From: Ignavibacteriota bacterium
GTDB lineage: Bacteria > Bacteroidota > Ignavibacteria > Ignavibacteriales > Melioribacteraceae
Reading direction: 5' to 3'
DNA: 64,000 bases
Assembly: GCA_002698995.1 (NCBI GenBank)
Contig: PAAX01000026.1
Span: forward strand, 248,001-312,000
Part shown: one piece after another, positions 47,588 through 56,797 of the stretch
Numbering within the stretch: position 1 is the first letter of the stretch
Layout: each line of letters begins with the position of its first letter
Translations under genes and position numbers: made by a program
The notes under the pieces: generated by a model
The model's database searches: none
What the model was told of the DNA's origin: nothing
Seen by the model: only the letters and a program-made list of their open reading frames with translations

Positions 47588-48369
47588 TTAACCAAAAAAT
47601 TATGTGTTAAAATTTCGCTTTTTTTATTTCCTTTATCTTCGGCTTGAAACTCTAATTTGTAAATCCCTTTTTGATTAGATTGATTGATAACAATTATTCT
47701 GGAATATCTTCCGTCACCTGGAGTTTCATCACCATTACCGGTCAGACTGCCGTCATCAAAAAGAAATGTTGGAGCTCCGGAAGAAACTCCATCCGGACGA
47801 GTTACAAAAAAGTAAACACTTTTAATATCATTCAAACCGTTTTCATCATGCACTTTTACCGAAACGGCAAAAGCAGTTGTATCTGCGACAGTTAAACTGT
47901 CCGGAGCAAATACATCAGAAAGAACAGGAGGGATATTAGAAGTCCCGTTATCGTACCTAAAGTTTTTTACCGCTGCTTTTTTCTGTTCACCTAAAGAAGT
48001 AACGAAGAATTCAATAATATAATTATCGGTCGGTATTTCTTCAGTTAAAACAAAAGAAGTCGTGTAAATCAAATCATTATAATTTTCATCGGGTGCTGTT
48101 CCATCATCTTTTAATTCTTTGCCGGATGACAATGTATATCTTCCATCAATACTCAAAATTTGAGCGGTTACTTTTTCTATATTTTCGGAAGTACTCAATT
48201 GAAGTGAAGTTACTAATTCGGTTTCTTCTTGAGTTAACACAATTAATGATGGAGACTCAATTTTCACAATTTGATAATCTGCTTCTTCAACATCAATCAC
48301 ATCATTTGGAATTTCATCGCAAGAAACAAAAAATAAAACTGCAGTAAATATTAAGATTAAATTTTTCAT
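47584..48369 (-). CDS. Lipoprotein with two Ig-like domains
   Basis: The 261 residues have a lipobox (AVLFFVSC, Cys17) and two beta-sandwich modules: the second (about 150-261) begins PPVLSDVFAPDSL and contains DDGSLTGNGDETPGDGRYS, a Ca-binding-like stretch common in surface proteins. No enzyme motif. It is the first gene of the seven-gene run ending in GT9, and its ATG is preceded by nearly 200 nt without other features. Probably anchored in the outer membrane as a partner of the BNR protein. Confidence 0.75.
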   Translation of the reverse strand: MKNLILIFTAVLFFVSCDEIPNDVIDVEEADYQIVKIESPSLIVLTQEETELVTSLQLSTSENIEKVTAQILSIDGRYTLSSGKELKDDGTAPDENYNDLIYTTSFVLTEEIPTDNYIIEFFVTSLGEQKKAAVKNFRYDNGTSNIPPVLSDVFAPDSLTVADTTAFAVSVKVHDENGLNDIKSVYFFVTRPDGVSSGAPTFLFDDGSLTGNGDETPGDGRYSRIIVINQSNQKGIYKLEFQAEDKGNKKSEILTHNFLVK

Positions 48370-48564
48370 AAACTTCTTAAATAGTTATAAAATGAATGGC
48401 AGCTTTTATGCTAGTAAAGATATGAACTTTAGAAATGTTCAAAAACATATGAGAAACCGCCAATTAATTATTCAATAAAAGTAAATTAGTAGCAATTTCT
48501 CTATATAAGTTTCCCAATTTTTTCTTTCAAATTTAGGCAGATAGAACCTACTTTGTCAAGACAA

Positions 48565-49560
48565 TTATAATGATGCAATAAAAGGCGCCGGAGAAAATGA
48601 TAATAATAAAATTATTATACTAACATAACCTAAAATCATTCTGAAATTATCCAACTTTCTAAAATCATAAACAGGTGGATGTTTTATTTTAATTATAAAA
48701 AAAAGTATTAAAGCCCAAAACAACCAACCCGACCAGCCAAAATCTAATCCAATTTCCAATATAGAATCAAGTAAACCGATAAATCCAAGTAATGATAGTG
48801 CAATTAATGAAATACCGGAAACTGCTTCTTGAATTTTTTCTCCGAACATTGAGTAAATAATATGTCCCCCATCCAATTGACCAACAGGAATCATATTCAT
48901 TGCAGTAATAAATAAACCGAACCAGCCGACACAAAGATAAGGATAATGGTAAATCTCATTCATTGGAGGAACAAACTGATCTGGATTAGTTAATAAATTT
49001 CTTAAAGCAGCAAATAGCAATGTATCACCAAATTCAAAACTGATTGCATTTTTACCATATTCAGTCGTTAGATAATCTGGATGTATATTTAGAATATATT
49101 CAATTCCAGGTAAATGAGTAAAACCATAAATAAGAACAATTAGTGATGCAATAAATCCGGCAATTGGACCGCTTACGCCAATATCGAACATTGCTTTATT
49201 ATTACCAACTACTTGGCGAGTTCTGATCACTGCACCCATTGTTCCAAAATTTAGAAAAAATGGTAATGGTGGAAATGGAATATAATAAGGTAATGTAACA
49301 TCTATTTTATGATATTTTGCTGCAAAGTAATGTCCGAATTCATGGCATGTTAAAATAAACAGAATCGATAAAGCATAAGGGAGTCCTTTCGAGAAATCTT
49401 GAATATCATAAGGACCGGCACTTCCGGTAGTCCAAAACATTCCGGCAATTAAAGTTGTTACTAATGTTATCAAAAACAGGGTAATATGAAAACCAACAGA
49501 ATGTTTCTTTGGAATGGTTGACTTTCTAAAATCATATGTTACGTTTTCTTGATTTGACAT
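48565..49560 (-). CDS. Site-2-type intramembrane metalloprotease (M50)
   Basis: The 331-residue membrane protein has HEFGHYFAA (73-81) as zinc motif within a hydrophobic segment and NMIPVGQLDGGH (222-233) as the second. M50 enzymes cut transmembrane segments of regulators or signal-peptide remnants. The start is ATG at 49560, TAATG-coupled to the DUF1207-like gene. It lacks a PDZ domain, so it is not RseP. It is the last gene of the 55040-48565 operon. Substrate unknown. Confidence 0.87.
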   Translation of the reverse strand: MSNQENVTYDFRKSTIPKKHSVGFHITLFLITLVTTLIAGMFWTTGSAGPYDIQDFSKGLPYALSILFILTCHEFGHYFAAKYHKIDVTLPYYIPFPPLPFFLNFGTMGAVIRTRQVVGNNKAMFDIGVSGPIAGFIASLIVLIYGFTHLPGIEYILNIHPDYLTTEYGKNAISFEFGDTLLFAALRNLLTNPDQFVPPMNEIYHYPYLCVGWFGLFITAMNMIPVGQLDGGHIIYSMFGEKIQEAVSGISLIALSLLGFIGLLDSILEIGLDFGWSGWLFWALILFFIIKIKHPPVYDFRKLDNFRMILGYVSIIILLLSFSPAPFIASL

Positions 49561-50390
49561 TATAAATCTAGGTTAATCCCAAAAGCACTATATTCTTTAT
49601 CCACATCATAATATTCTCCGTGAATACTTTTGCCGGAATAATAATTATAGTAAACACTAAAACCTTTTCCATTTATTTTTCCAAATTTAATTCCAAGCAT
49701 AAGCGAATGATTTGGAGTGATTTTTCCGGTATTTCCAAGTTTTAAATCATAAGCAGCAAAAGGTGTAAAAACATCAAATACTTTTTCATTGTAAAAGTAA
49801 TCAAAACCGAGCTGGTAATTATCTTTTCCAATCGTATTAGGAGTAACATTAATTAAGTATGTGATTCCAGCATAAAATCTTAGTGAGTTAATTTTGTAAT
49901 AAGGCATCAATTCAAAAAACTCTCTGCTGTATACAATCGGATTTCTATTATCTTTCCATTTATTGGCTGTTCCGTCAAAATGTCCATCCACAAAATGTGC
50001 GCTGATATGGCTTATTCTTAATCTTGCTCCATATTCAGTATTTTCATTTATTGATTTTTTGTAACCAAAATTAAATCCGAATAAATAATCAACCGCATCA
50101 ACAGGAAAATGAAATTCACTTTCTCCTCTTAATAAAGTGTATGTGAATAAATCAGCACCAAATGTAAATGATTCAGAATCATCTTTGGTGAATTTTATAA
50201 TGTCCATAGAATTTCCGATGTCCATCCTAAGTTCATTTTTCCCGGTCTGGAAAAGAAATCCAAGCTTTGGTTCTAATATATTTGCAGTAAATGGCTGAAT
50301 ATTTAAATCATCCGGGAAATACTCAATTCTATTTTGTGAATAAACCGCTGAACTGCTAATCAAAATCAGTAATAACAATAATTTTTTCAT
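49560..50390 (-). CDS. DUF1207-like outer-membrane protein, copy A
   Basis: A 276-residue beta-barrel with a signal peptide (MKKLLLLLILISSSAVYSQ) then YFPDDLNIQPFTANILEPKLGFLFQ, a DUF1207-like opening. ISHISAHFVDGHFDG and a C-terminal FGINLDL follow. Start set at ATG 50390 rather than 50468: the longer form overlaps the GT2 gene and lacks a signal peptide. It is a diverged paralogue of 54183-55040. Function unknown; probably an outer-membrane component for the glycan or lipid of the operon. Confidence 0.75.
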   Translation of the reverse strand: MKKLLLLLILISSSAVYSQNRIEYFPDDLNIQPFTANILEPKLGFLFQTGKNELRMDIGNSMDIIKFTKDDSESFTFGADLFTYTLLRGESEFHFPVDAVDYLFGFNFGYKKSINENTEYGARLRISHISAHFVDGHFDGTANKWKDNRNPIVYSREFFELMPYYKINSLRFYAGITYLINVTPNTIGKDNYQLGFDYFYNEKVFDVFTPFAAYDLKLGNTGKITPNHSLMLGIKFGKINGKGFSVYYNYYSGKSIHGEYYDVDKEYSAFGINLDL

Positions 50391-50400
50391 TAATTCTCCG

Positions 50401-51492
50401 TTAATTATAAGTTCTTCCTTTCCATCTAACTTTTCTGTTAGGAATAACAAAAGGAAGAAGCACAACATATATCAAAAAGTAAATTTCAAAAATAACAAAA
50501 TGGCTAATCTTTAATTTTAGAGATAACTTTCTGTAAATCTCTTTAAGAAAATAATAGTCGATAAAAAATTTAAATAGACTCATTACCAAAGTATTTACAG
50601 TAAAGAATAAAGGTTGGGTTAAAATTAAAACATGAGTAATAAACGCAGTAGCCATTACTGAAAAACCAACTAAATCAGATTTTAGACCACCTACACCCCA
50701 TCTCTTTTTCTGCCAATAAAGAGATTTTAAATCATCAAACGGTTTTGAAGTTACTAAACCTTCTTTATCAAGAGGATAAATTATTTTATACTTTTTAAGA
50801 TTGTGCATTGCCATCAATACTTGAAAATCTTCTGTGACAGAAAACGGGATTTTTTCATATCCGCCTATTTCATGATAAACATCTTTTCTATAAGACATAT
50901 TATTGCCGATGCAACTAAGTGGTTTACCAAGATTCATTGTTCCGCCGGCAACTCCAAGAAGGTAAACAAAATCAACAGACTGCATTGCTCTGTATAAATT
51001 ATTATCAAACTGATTTGTGTAACCGCAAACCATCGCAGTATCTTTAGTAAAATAAGAAGCTAAAGTTTTTGCCCAAGTTTTTGATACAACACAATCGGCA
51101 TCGGTTGTTAAAATAATATCGCCGGCTGCAATCTCAATTGCGTTTGCTATTGCATTAGCTTTCCCTTTAACGATTCCAATACTTTTTTCTGGCTGAATTA
51201 ATTTAAAGCGAGGTTTGTCTTTAATATAATTTTCTGCTAATTGATATGTATCATCAGTTGAGTGATCATCAACCACAATGATTTCAAGTTTATCTTCAGG
51301 GTATTCCAAATTATTTAATGAAGTTAAGCAGTCAATTATGTTGTCATGTTCATTTCTTGCGGCAACAATAACTGTTGCATTTGGAAGCTCATCATCTTCT
51401 AATTTTGGATATTCCTTTACCGCGCCGATTAAAAAAACTGCAATTTGAATAAAGTATAATGATATAAAAATAAGGAATATTACTTCAAACAT
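50401..51492 (-). CDS. Membrane glycosyltransferase family 2, copy A
   Basis: The 363 residues have an N-terminal span, a GT2 domain with NATVIVAARNEHDNI, VVDDHSTDDT, TTDADC (DxD) and a QxxRW-like QKKRWG, and three C-terminal spans ending VRWKGRTYN. This architecture occurs in processive and lipid-linked GT2 enzymes such as ceramide and carotenoid glucosyltransferases. It shares the terminal WKGR motif with the other GT2 of this operon. Overlaps the deacetylase by 13 nt. Substrate unknown. Confidence 0.85.
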   Translation of the reverse strand: MFEVIFLIFISLYFIQIAVFLIGAVKEYPKLEDDELPNATVIVAARNEHDNIIDCLTSLNNLEYPEDKLEIIVVDDHSTDDTYQLAENYIKDKPRFKLIQPEKSIGIVKGKANAIANAIEIAAGDIILTTDADCVVSKTWAKTLASYFTKDTAMVCGYTNQFDNNLYRAMQSVDFVYLLGVAGGTMNLGKPLSCIGNNMSYRKDVYHEIGGYEKIPFSVTEDFQVLMAMHNLKKYKIIYPLDKEGLVTSKPFDDLKSLYWQKKRWGVGGLKSDLVGFSVMATAFITHVLILTQPLFFTVNTLVMSLFKFFIDYYFLKEIYRKLSLKLKISHFVIFEIYFLIYVVLLPFVIPNRKVRWKGRTYN

Positions 51493-52115
51493 TCGGCCGG
51501 AACTCCAAACTCATAATTCTTTTCTTCTGCTCTCTCTGAAATAAATTTAATAGAATCCAAAATGACATCTTTTGATTTCAAGCTGTCATGCAATACGATA
51601 ATTGAATTCATCTTTAAAAAATTTGTAACGGCAAATTTAACAATATTTAGATCATTTTTATAATCTAAAGTTAGTAATGACCACATTACCAGTTTATAAT
51701 CTTTTTGAATTACATTTTTGTATAGGTTGAAATCAATTCTCCCTTTTACCGGTCTGAAATATTTTGATTTGTTTTTGGTCAGATTAAAATATTCCTTTTC
51801 AAACAATTCTATCTCTTCTTTAATTTTGTTCTTATTAGAGAACCATAAAGTTTGGTGATTAAACGTATGATTTCCAATTTCATGTCCCTCACTTAAAATT
51901 TCTTTCGCTAAAGAATTTTCATTTTTTATATTATTCCCAACACAAAAGAAAATCGATTTGATCTTTAATTGAGATAACAATTTCAAAATACTTTCAGTTG
52001 CAGCTTTAGTTGGACCATCATCAAAAGTTAAGAGAAGCTTATTGTTTTTGGTTTCCCAATAAGCTTTGGGGAAAATTGATTTTATAATTTTCGGAGGATC
52101 ATAGAGATATTTCAT
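51480..52115 (-). CDS. Polysaccharide deacetylase (NodB domain)
   Basis: The 211 residues contain the NodB motif TFDDGP (30-35) and GNHTFNH (81-87), giving the Asp and two His that bind metal, followed by YFRPVKGR and VLHDS. It removes N-acetyl groups from a glucosamine-type sugar. No signal peptide is seen, so it may act on the cytoplasmic face on a lipid-linked intermediate. It sits between two GT2 genes with overlaps on both sides, so its substrate is likely their product. Hopanoid and lipid A-type pathways use a similar trio. Confidence 0.87.
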   Translation of the reverse strand: MKYLYDPPKIIKSIFPKAYWETKNNKLLLTFDDGPTKAATESILKLLSQLKIKSIFFCVGNNIKNENSLAKEILSEGHEIGNHTFNHQTLWFSNKNKIKEEIELFEKEYFNLTKNKSKYFRPVKGRIDFNLYKNVIQKDYKLVMWSLLTLDYKNDLNIVKFAVTNFLKMNSIIVLHDSLKSKDVILDSIKFISERAEEKNYEFGVPAECLK

Positions 52116-53248
52116 TACTTATTAAGATTCCTCCCTTTCCAGTTAAACTTTCCAAATATTCCAATTATCGGAGAAATAATAATGTAAGGTATCTGAAATA
52201 TTTCTGCCGTTAAAAAGTATCGTAAAAGTGATTTATCATAAAGATCATTTAATCCTTTCTGCATGACTAAAAATTCAGATAAAAGTTTAGCAAAAACTGC
52301 TGCAATTAAAGATATCCCAATAATACTGTTTCCCAAAAAGAATAAAATTAATTGAATAGGAATCATTATGTAAAAAAGGAAAATTATAATCAGTAGAAGA
52401 ACTGTAGAAATGCTTTCATATCTAAATCCCTTACTTGCCCATCTTGCTCTTTGATTTACAAATCCGGATAAGTTCTCTTTACCATTAGTAAATACTTTTG
52501 CAGATTTAGAATAGGCAAATTTAATATTCCATTTTCCTAATGAAGCAATTTTCTGTAAAAGAAAATCATCATCACCGGAAGAATAATTAATTGTATCGCC
52601 AAATCCACCAACTTCAATAAATACTTTTTTTCTGTATGCTAAATTAGCACCGCTGCAAATTATCGGTTTGTTAATTGCAATTAATCCAGCTGCAGATAAA
52701 TTTAATCCGGCAAATTCTAATCGCTGAAAGCTGCCAATAAAATTTGGTTTAACAATTAAGTCAACCGGACCGGCAACTAAAGCAGTTTTTTCATCAAAAT
52801 TACTAATTAGATTTTTCAACCAATCTTTCTCAAAAAAGCAATCGGCATCCGTTGTAACGATTATATCATTTTTTGAATTCTCAATTCCAAATAGAATTCC
52901 TCTTTTCTTTCCAGCTGATTTTTGATTGTCAGTCTGCAAATGAATTAATTTGATGAAATCTCTTTTTTCAGTTTGATCAAATATCTGAATAGAAGAATCA
53001 TTTGAACTATCATTTATATAAATTACTTCCAGCTTATCAATTTCGTATTCGATTTGATTTACTGCCTCTATTGATTTTTTTATATTCTCTTCTTCATTTC
53101 TAAATGGAATTAATAAGGTTACGCTTGGAAGTTTATCTGAAGATTTAATTTTGCTATCAGATAGTTTTTTCAATCCAAAATAAATTGAAAAAATAAATAA
53201 CGAATAGAGAAACGTAAGCAATATTGATATTATGAATAAAGTTATCAT
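52115..53248 (-). CDS. Membrane glycosyltransferase family 2, copy B
   Basis: The 377 residues have an N-terminal span, SVTLLIPFRNEEENI, VIYINDSSNDSS, TTDADCFFEKDW (DxD), QRARWASKG, and C-terminal spans ending NWKGRNLNK. It shares layout with the other GT2 of the operon, indicating an old duplication. The ATG at 53248 lies within the flippase-like gene's stop (TGATG) and is preferred over TTG 53251. Confidence 0.85.
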   Translation of the reverse strand: MITLFIISILLTFLYSLFIFSIYFGLKKLSDSKIKSSDKLPSVTLLIPFRNEEENIKKSIEAVNQIEYEIDKLEVIYINDSSNDSSIQIFDQTEKRDFIKLIHLQTDNQKSAGKKRGILFGIENSKNDIIVTTDADCFFEKDWLKNLISNFDEKTALVAGPVDLIVKPNFIGSFQRLEFAGLNLSAAGLIAINKPIICSGANLAYRKKVFIEVGGFGDTINYSSGDDDFLLQKIASLGKWNIKFAYSKSAKVFTNGKENLSGFVNQRARWASKGFRYESISTVLLLIIIFLFYIMIPIQLILFFLGNSIIGISLIAAVFAKLLSEFLVMQKGLNDLYDKSLLRYFLTAEIFQIPYIIISPIIGIFGKFNWKGRNLNK

Positions 53249-54174
53249 CAATCTTTTTTTGTAATGAAGAAAAATCCGATTAAAGCCGGAAACAGCAAAT
53301 TAATTGTAAAAATTAAAATAGAAGCATTAAATGCTGCAGCACCGCTGATATTAAAAAAGGTAGAATAAAAAACTGAAGTTGATTCTCTTACTCCTAACTC
53401 CCCAAATGATATCTGAGGAATTAGAGCTTTTGAAAACATAATTACATTGCTCATAATAAAATTTTGTTGAATCAAACTATCACTTTCAAAAGCTGTTAAA
53501 AGCAATGAGAATTGTAAAGTGTAGATAAAGTAAATTACTACCGAATAAAAAAAAGTTACTAATAGAATTGTATGATTTACAGTCTTTAAAGAAGATAACT
53601 TTTCAGCAATTTTAGCAAATATTTTGAACTTCATAAATCTGGCTGCCGAATGTGATTTAGCAAAAATTATAAATAGAAAAGGAATCAATGGAAGAATTAT
53701 CATTAAAGCGTAAGCTCCAATTTTTACAATAATATTCAAATGTAGAAAATCACTTACAAAGAAAACAAAAAATACTCCGCCAATTAATACAACTGAAACT
53801 AAAACGAATAGTTTATCAATAAATGTTAAAGCTGCTATTTCTGTAACGGAACTTTTATTAATATCCAATGATCTTCCGTAATATTCACCCAACCTCATTG
53901 GCGTAAATATCCCGGAACTTAATCCGACAAAAAGCGAGCGTATAATTTTTTTATTATCATAAAAATTTATGGTTGAGTTTAATAAGTATTTCCATTTCAA
54001 AAATTGGAAGAATAAATTTGGGATCAATAGTAAAAGTGCGGAGGAAAATAAAAGTAAATTAACTTCCTTAAAACTGCTGATAATATTCTGCAGTTCAACA
54101 AAAAATAAAACATACACAATTAATGAAACTGCAATTATAAAGCGACTTATTCTGATTATTGTTGATTTCTGCAA
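53248..54174 (-). CDS. UPF0104/LPG-synthase-TM-like membrane protein
   Basis: The 308 residues form about eight hydrophobic spans. Motifs FVGLSSGIFTPMRLGEYYGR and ISFGELGVRESTSVFYS are those of the lysylphosphatidylglycerol synthase/AglD membrane domain (UPF0104). These serve as lipid flippases or anchors in glycolipid pathways. No catalytic LPG transferase domain is attached. The start is TTG at 54174, with AGGAAAG before it. Its place between two GT2 genes and DUF1207 barrels favours lipid-linked glycan handling. Confidence 0.83.
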   Translation of the reverse strand: MQKSTIIRISRFIIAVSLIVYVLFFVELQNIISSFKEVNLLLFSSALLLLIPNLFFQFLKWKYLLNSTINFYDNKKIIRSLFVGLSSGIFTPMRLGEYYGRSLDINKSSVTEIAALTFIDKLFVLVSVVLIGGVFFVFFVSDFLHLNIIVKIGAYALMIILPLIPFLFIIFAKSHSAARFMKFKIFAKIAEKLSSLKTVNHTILLVTFFYSVVIYFIYTLQFSLLLTAFESDSLIQQNFIMSNVIMFSKALIPQISFGELGVRESTSVFYSTFFNISGAAAFNASILIFTINLLFPALIGFFFITKKD

Positions 54175-54182
54175 AAGCTTTC

Positions 54183-55040
54183 CTAAATAAATTCAAATAA
54201 AAATCCGATACCGAATTTATTGTTTCTCTGAAAATAAAACTCACTAAATGGATTTCTGCCGGAATAATAATTTAAGTAAAATGTTATTCCTTTGTTTTTC
54301 CATTCACCAAATTTGATTCCCACTTTAACGGAATTATTTCCTTCATATTCATTTGTTCCGTCAAGATTAAAATGATAAGCTGCAAATAAATTCGCATCTT
54401 TATCAAATAGAGAAAATAATTTTGTATAAGCACTTTCAATACCAAAACCAAAAACCCACTTTTTCAAATCTAATGGACGAACTAGAGTTGAATAAGAAAC
54501 TAAGCCATAATATCGAGTTAAAATTTCACTTGCAAAAAATTCATGTCCCAAAATCAATTCACCAAAATCTTCTGTGTAAGGAATAGGTTCATAATTATTT
54601 TTCCACATTTTCGTATCTTTAATATAACTGCCGTCCACCAAGTGAGCGCTGTTATGAATAATTCTGAATCGACCAATAAGATTAGAAGTTTTAGATTGTT
54701 CAATTCTAACAGAAGCATTTCCTCCAAAAAATCCATCTAAAGCATCAATCTGAAGTCTGTTTCCGGCAAAACTTGTTGCTAAACCATAAGCCATAAACTC
54801 GGCACCAACAGTTAAATATATTTCATCTCCAAAATGGAAGCCCAATAAATCAATTGAATTGCCAATATCAACTTTAAGATTTGCATTTGAGGGATAATAT
54901 AAAATTCCCATATGGGCTTCTTGAAAATTTGCGCGAAGAGGTTGAAAATTCATTCCATCCGGAATAAAATCAAATCTGAATGAGTTGCTTTGCGCATAAC
55001 TTGAAACAAACAAAATAAATAGGAGAAGTAACTTTTTCAT
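54183..55040 (-). CDS. DUF1207-like outer-membrane protein, copy B
   Basis: A 285-residue beta-barrel with signal peptide (to about residue 18, SYAQS), then FDFIPDGMNFQPLRANFQEAHMGI, IHNSAHLVDGSYI and a C-terminal FGIGFLFEFI. It matches copy A at 49560 block by block (IGNSIDLLGF/IGNSMDIIKF; HNSAHLVDG/HISAHFVDG), so the two are paralogues. It opens the operon. Function unknown. Confidence 0.75.
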   Translation of the reverse strand: MKKLLLLFILFVSSYAQSNSFRFDFIPDGMNFQPLRANFQEAHMGILYYPSNANLKVDIGNSIDLLGFHFGDEIYLTVGAEFMAYGLATSFAGNRLQIDALDGFFGGNASVRIEQSKTSNLIGRFRIIHNSAHLVDGSYIKDTKMWKNNYEPIPYTEDFGELILGHEFFASEILTRYYGLVSYSTLVRPLDLKKWVFGFGIESAYTKLFSLFDKDANLFAAYHFNLDGTNEYEGNNSVKVGIKFGEWKNKGITFYLNYYSGRNPFSEFYFQRNNKFGIGFLFEFI

Positions 55041-55159
55041 GTAATCATTTGTTTAATTTAATTGAAAAGAGAAATATAAATTATATGCCGCTTATAAACT
55101 GAATTTAATTATTTGGTTTATTTATTCTTATTTTTAGAGTTGTAAAAAATGGAGAGAAA

Positions 55160-56785
55160 ATGTTCATAAACTTTTCCGATATACCTGGACATCAAAATTT
55201 ATTTTTAGATTATCTGTATGAATTTGATAACGTTGAGAAATATTTTAGATATAATTTTCGAGATACAAATAGTTTTTCATCATTATTCCAAAAAATAAGT
55301 GAATCGGAAAGAGCCGATAAAAAATCAGTAGTTAATGCTATAAATCAATTTTATTCTGCTTATAAACCATCAAAAAAAACAAAAGTAAATATTGAGTTAT
55401 TAGGAAAGGATAAAACTGTTGCCGTAGTTACGGGTCAGCAGCTTGGAATTTTAGGAGGACCGTTATACACATTTTATAAAACTATAACTGCCATTAAGCT
55501 TGCATCATCCTTAAAAGAAAAATATGATGATTATAATTTTGTTCCGGTCTTTTGGCTTGAAGGTGATGACCATGATTTTGAAGAAGTGACAGAACTTAAT
55601 TTAATTAATCAAAAGAATGAACTGCAGAAATTTATTTATAACGATAATAAGCCGGAAGATTTTAACAGAGGAAATATCGGCAGACTCGCTTTTAATGAAG
55701 GGATTGAGAACTTTATTCAAGAAGTAAAGAGTGAATTAAGAGAAACTGAATTTTCTAAAAATGTATTTGAGTTATTCGAAGATTCTTACAAATCGGGAAA
55801 TACGTTTAAGAAAGCTTTTTCCGATCTTATCTTTAACCTATTTGATGAAGAAGGATTAATAATTTTTGATCCTCAGCAGAATGAAATAAAAAATCTGCTC
55901 AAACCGATATTCAAAAAAGAACTAAGTAATTTTGAAGTTCATGCAAATGAAGTAGTGAAAATAAGTGCCGATCTTGAAGAAGTTTATCATTCACAAGTAA
56001 AAGTTAAACCAATAAATTTATTTTACAGTGAAAATAATGGAAGATATTCAATTGAACCTGAAGATGATCTTTTTAGATTAAAAGGTAAAAGACAGAAATT
56101 CACATTAATTGAACTGCTGGATGAGATTGAAAATTATCCTGATAAATTTAGTGCTAATGTTTTACTCAGACCAATTACTCAGGATTATCTTTTGCCAACC
56201 GGATTTTATGTTGCCGGTCCAAGTGAAATTTCTTATTTCGCTCAAGTTATGCCTTTGTATAATAAATTCGGAATTTCGGAACCGGTAATTTATCCGCGTT
56301 CTTCCGTAACAATTTTAGAGAAAAACATTAAAGGTGTTCTTGAAAAGTATGAATTGAATATTGAAGATATTTTTGTTGAAGAAAAACTTCTTAACAACCG
56401 AGTATTAAATCAAGTTGCAGATATAAGAATTGACGATTTATTACACGAATATGAACATCAAATTGCTAAGGCAATGGATAACATTAAAGAAAAATTATTC
56501 GGTATTGATCCCACTTTAAAAGATTTATCAGATAAGACTTATCAGAAAATTAAGCAGGGATTAGATACATTAAAATCAAAAGCCGAAAATGCTCAAGAGA
56601 GAAAACATGATGTTGCATTAAGGCAGATAAAAAAGGCAAGCATTTCATTATATCCAAATAATAATCTGCAGGAAAGAGAATTAAATTGGCTCTACTTTGC
56701 AAATAAGTATGGAATGGATATTATTAAATGGATTTTTGATGAGGTGGCAATAAATAAATTTGAACATCAAGTAATAGAGCTGTAA
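55160..56785 (+). CDS. bshC: Bacillithiol biosynthesis cysteine-adding enzyme BshC
   Basis: BshC adds cysteine to GlcN-malate in bacillithiol synthesis. The 541 residues contain the family stretch VAVVTGQQLGILGGPLYTFYKT, FVPVFWLEGDDHDFEEV, LRPITQDYLLPTGFYVAGPSEISYFAQ and a coiled-coil C-terminal region. Size and motifs match BshC. The cell presumably uses bacillithiol as thiol buffer; bshA and bshB are not in the window unless an unassigned deacetylase acts as such. Preceded by GGAGAG. Stop lies in a hairpin loop. Confidence 0.95.
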   Translation: MFINFSDIPGHQNLFLDYLYEFDNVEKYFRYNFRDTNSFSSLFQKISESERADKKSVVNAINQFYSAYKPSKKTKVNIELLGKDKTVAVVTGQQLGILGGPLYTFYKTITAIKLASSLKEKYDDYNFVPVFWLEGDDHDFEEVTELNLINQKNELQKFIYNDNKPEDFNRGNIGRLAFNEGIENFIQEVKSELRETEFSKNVFELFEDSYKSGNTFKKAFSDLIFNLFDEEGLIIFDPQQNEIKNLLKPIFKKELSNFEVHANEVVKISADLEEVYHSQVKVKPINLFYSENNGRYSIEPEDDLFRLKGKRQKFTLIELLDEIENYPDKFSANVLLRPITQDYLLPTGFYVAGPSEISYFAQVMPLYNKFGISEPVIYPRSSVTILEKNIKGVLEKYELNIEDIFVEEKLLNNRVLNQVADIRIDDLLHEYEHQIAKAMDNIKEKLFGIDPTLKDLSDKTYQKIKQGLDTLKSKAENAQERKHDVALRQIKKASISLYPNNNLQERELNWLYFANKYGMDIIKWIFDEVAINKFEHQVIEL

Positions 56786-56797
56786 AAGCTCTATTAC
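56771..56797. terminator. Hairpin spanning the bshC stop codon
   Basis: Perfect 11-bp stem GTAATAGAGCT / AGCTCTATTAC with the five-base loop GTAAA, which holds the TAA stop of bshC. It lies between the convergent stops of bshC and aroA. There is no strong T-run, so termination efficiency is uncertain. Confidence 0.6.
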
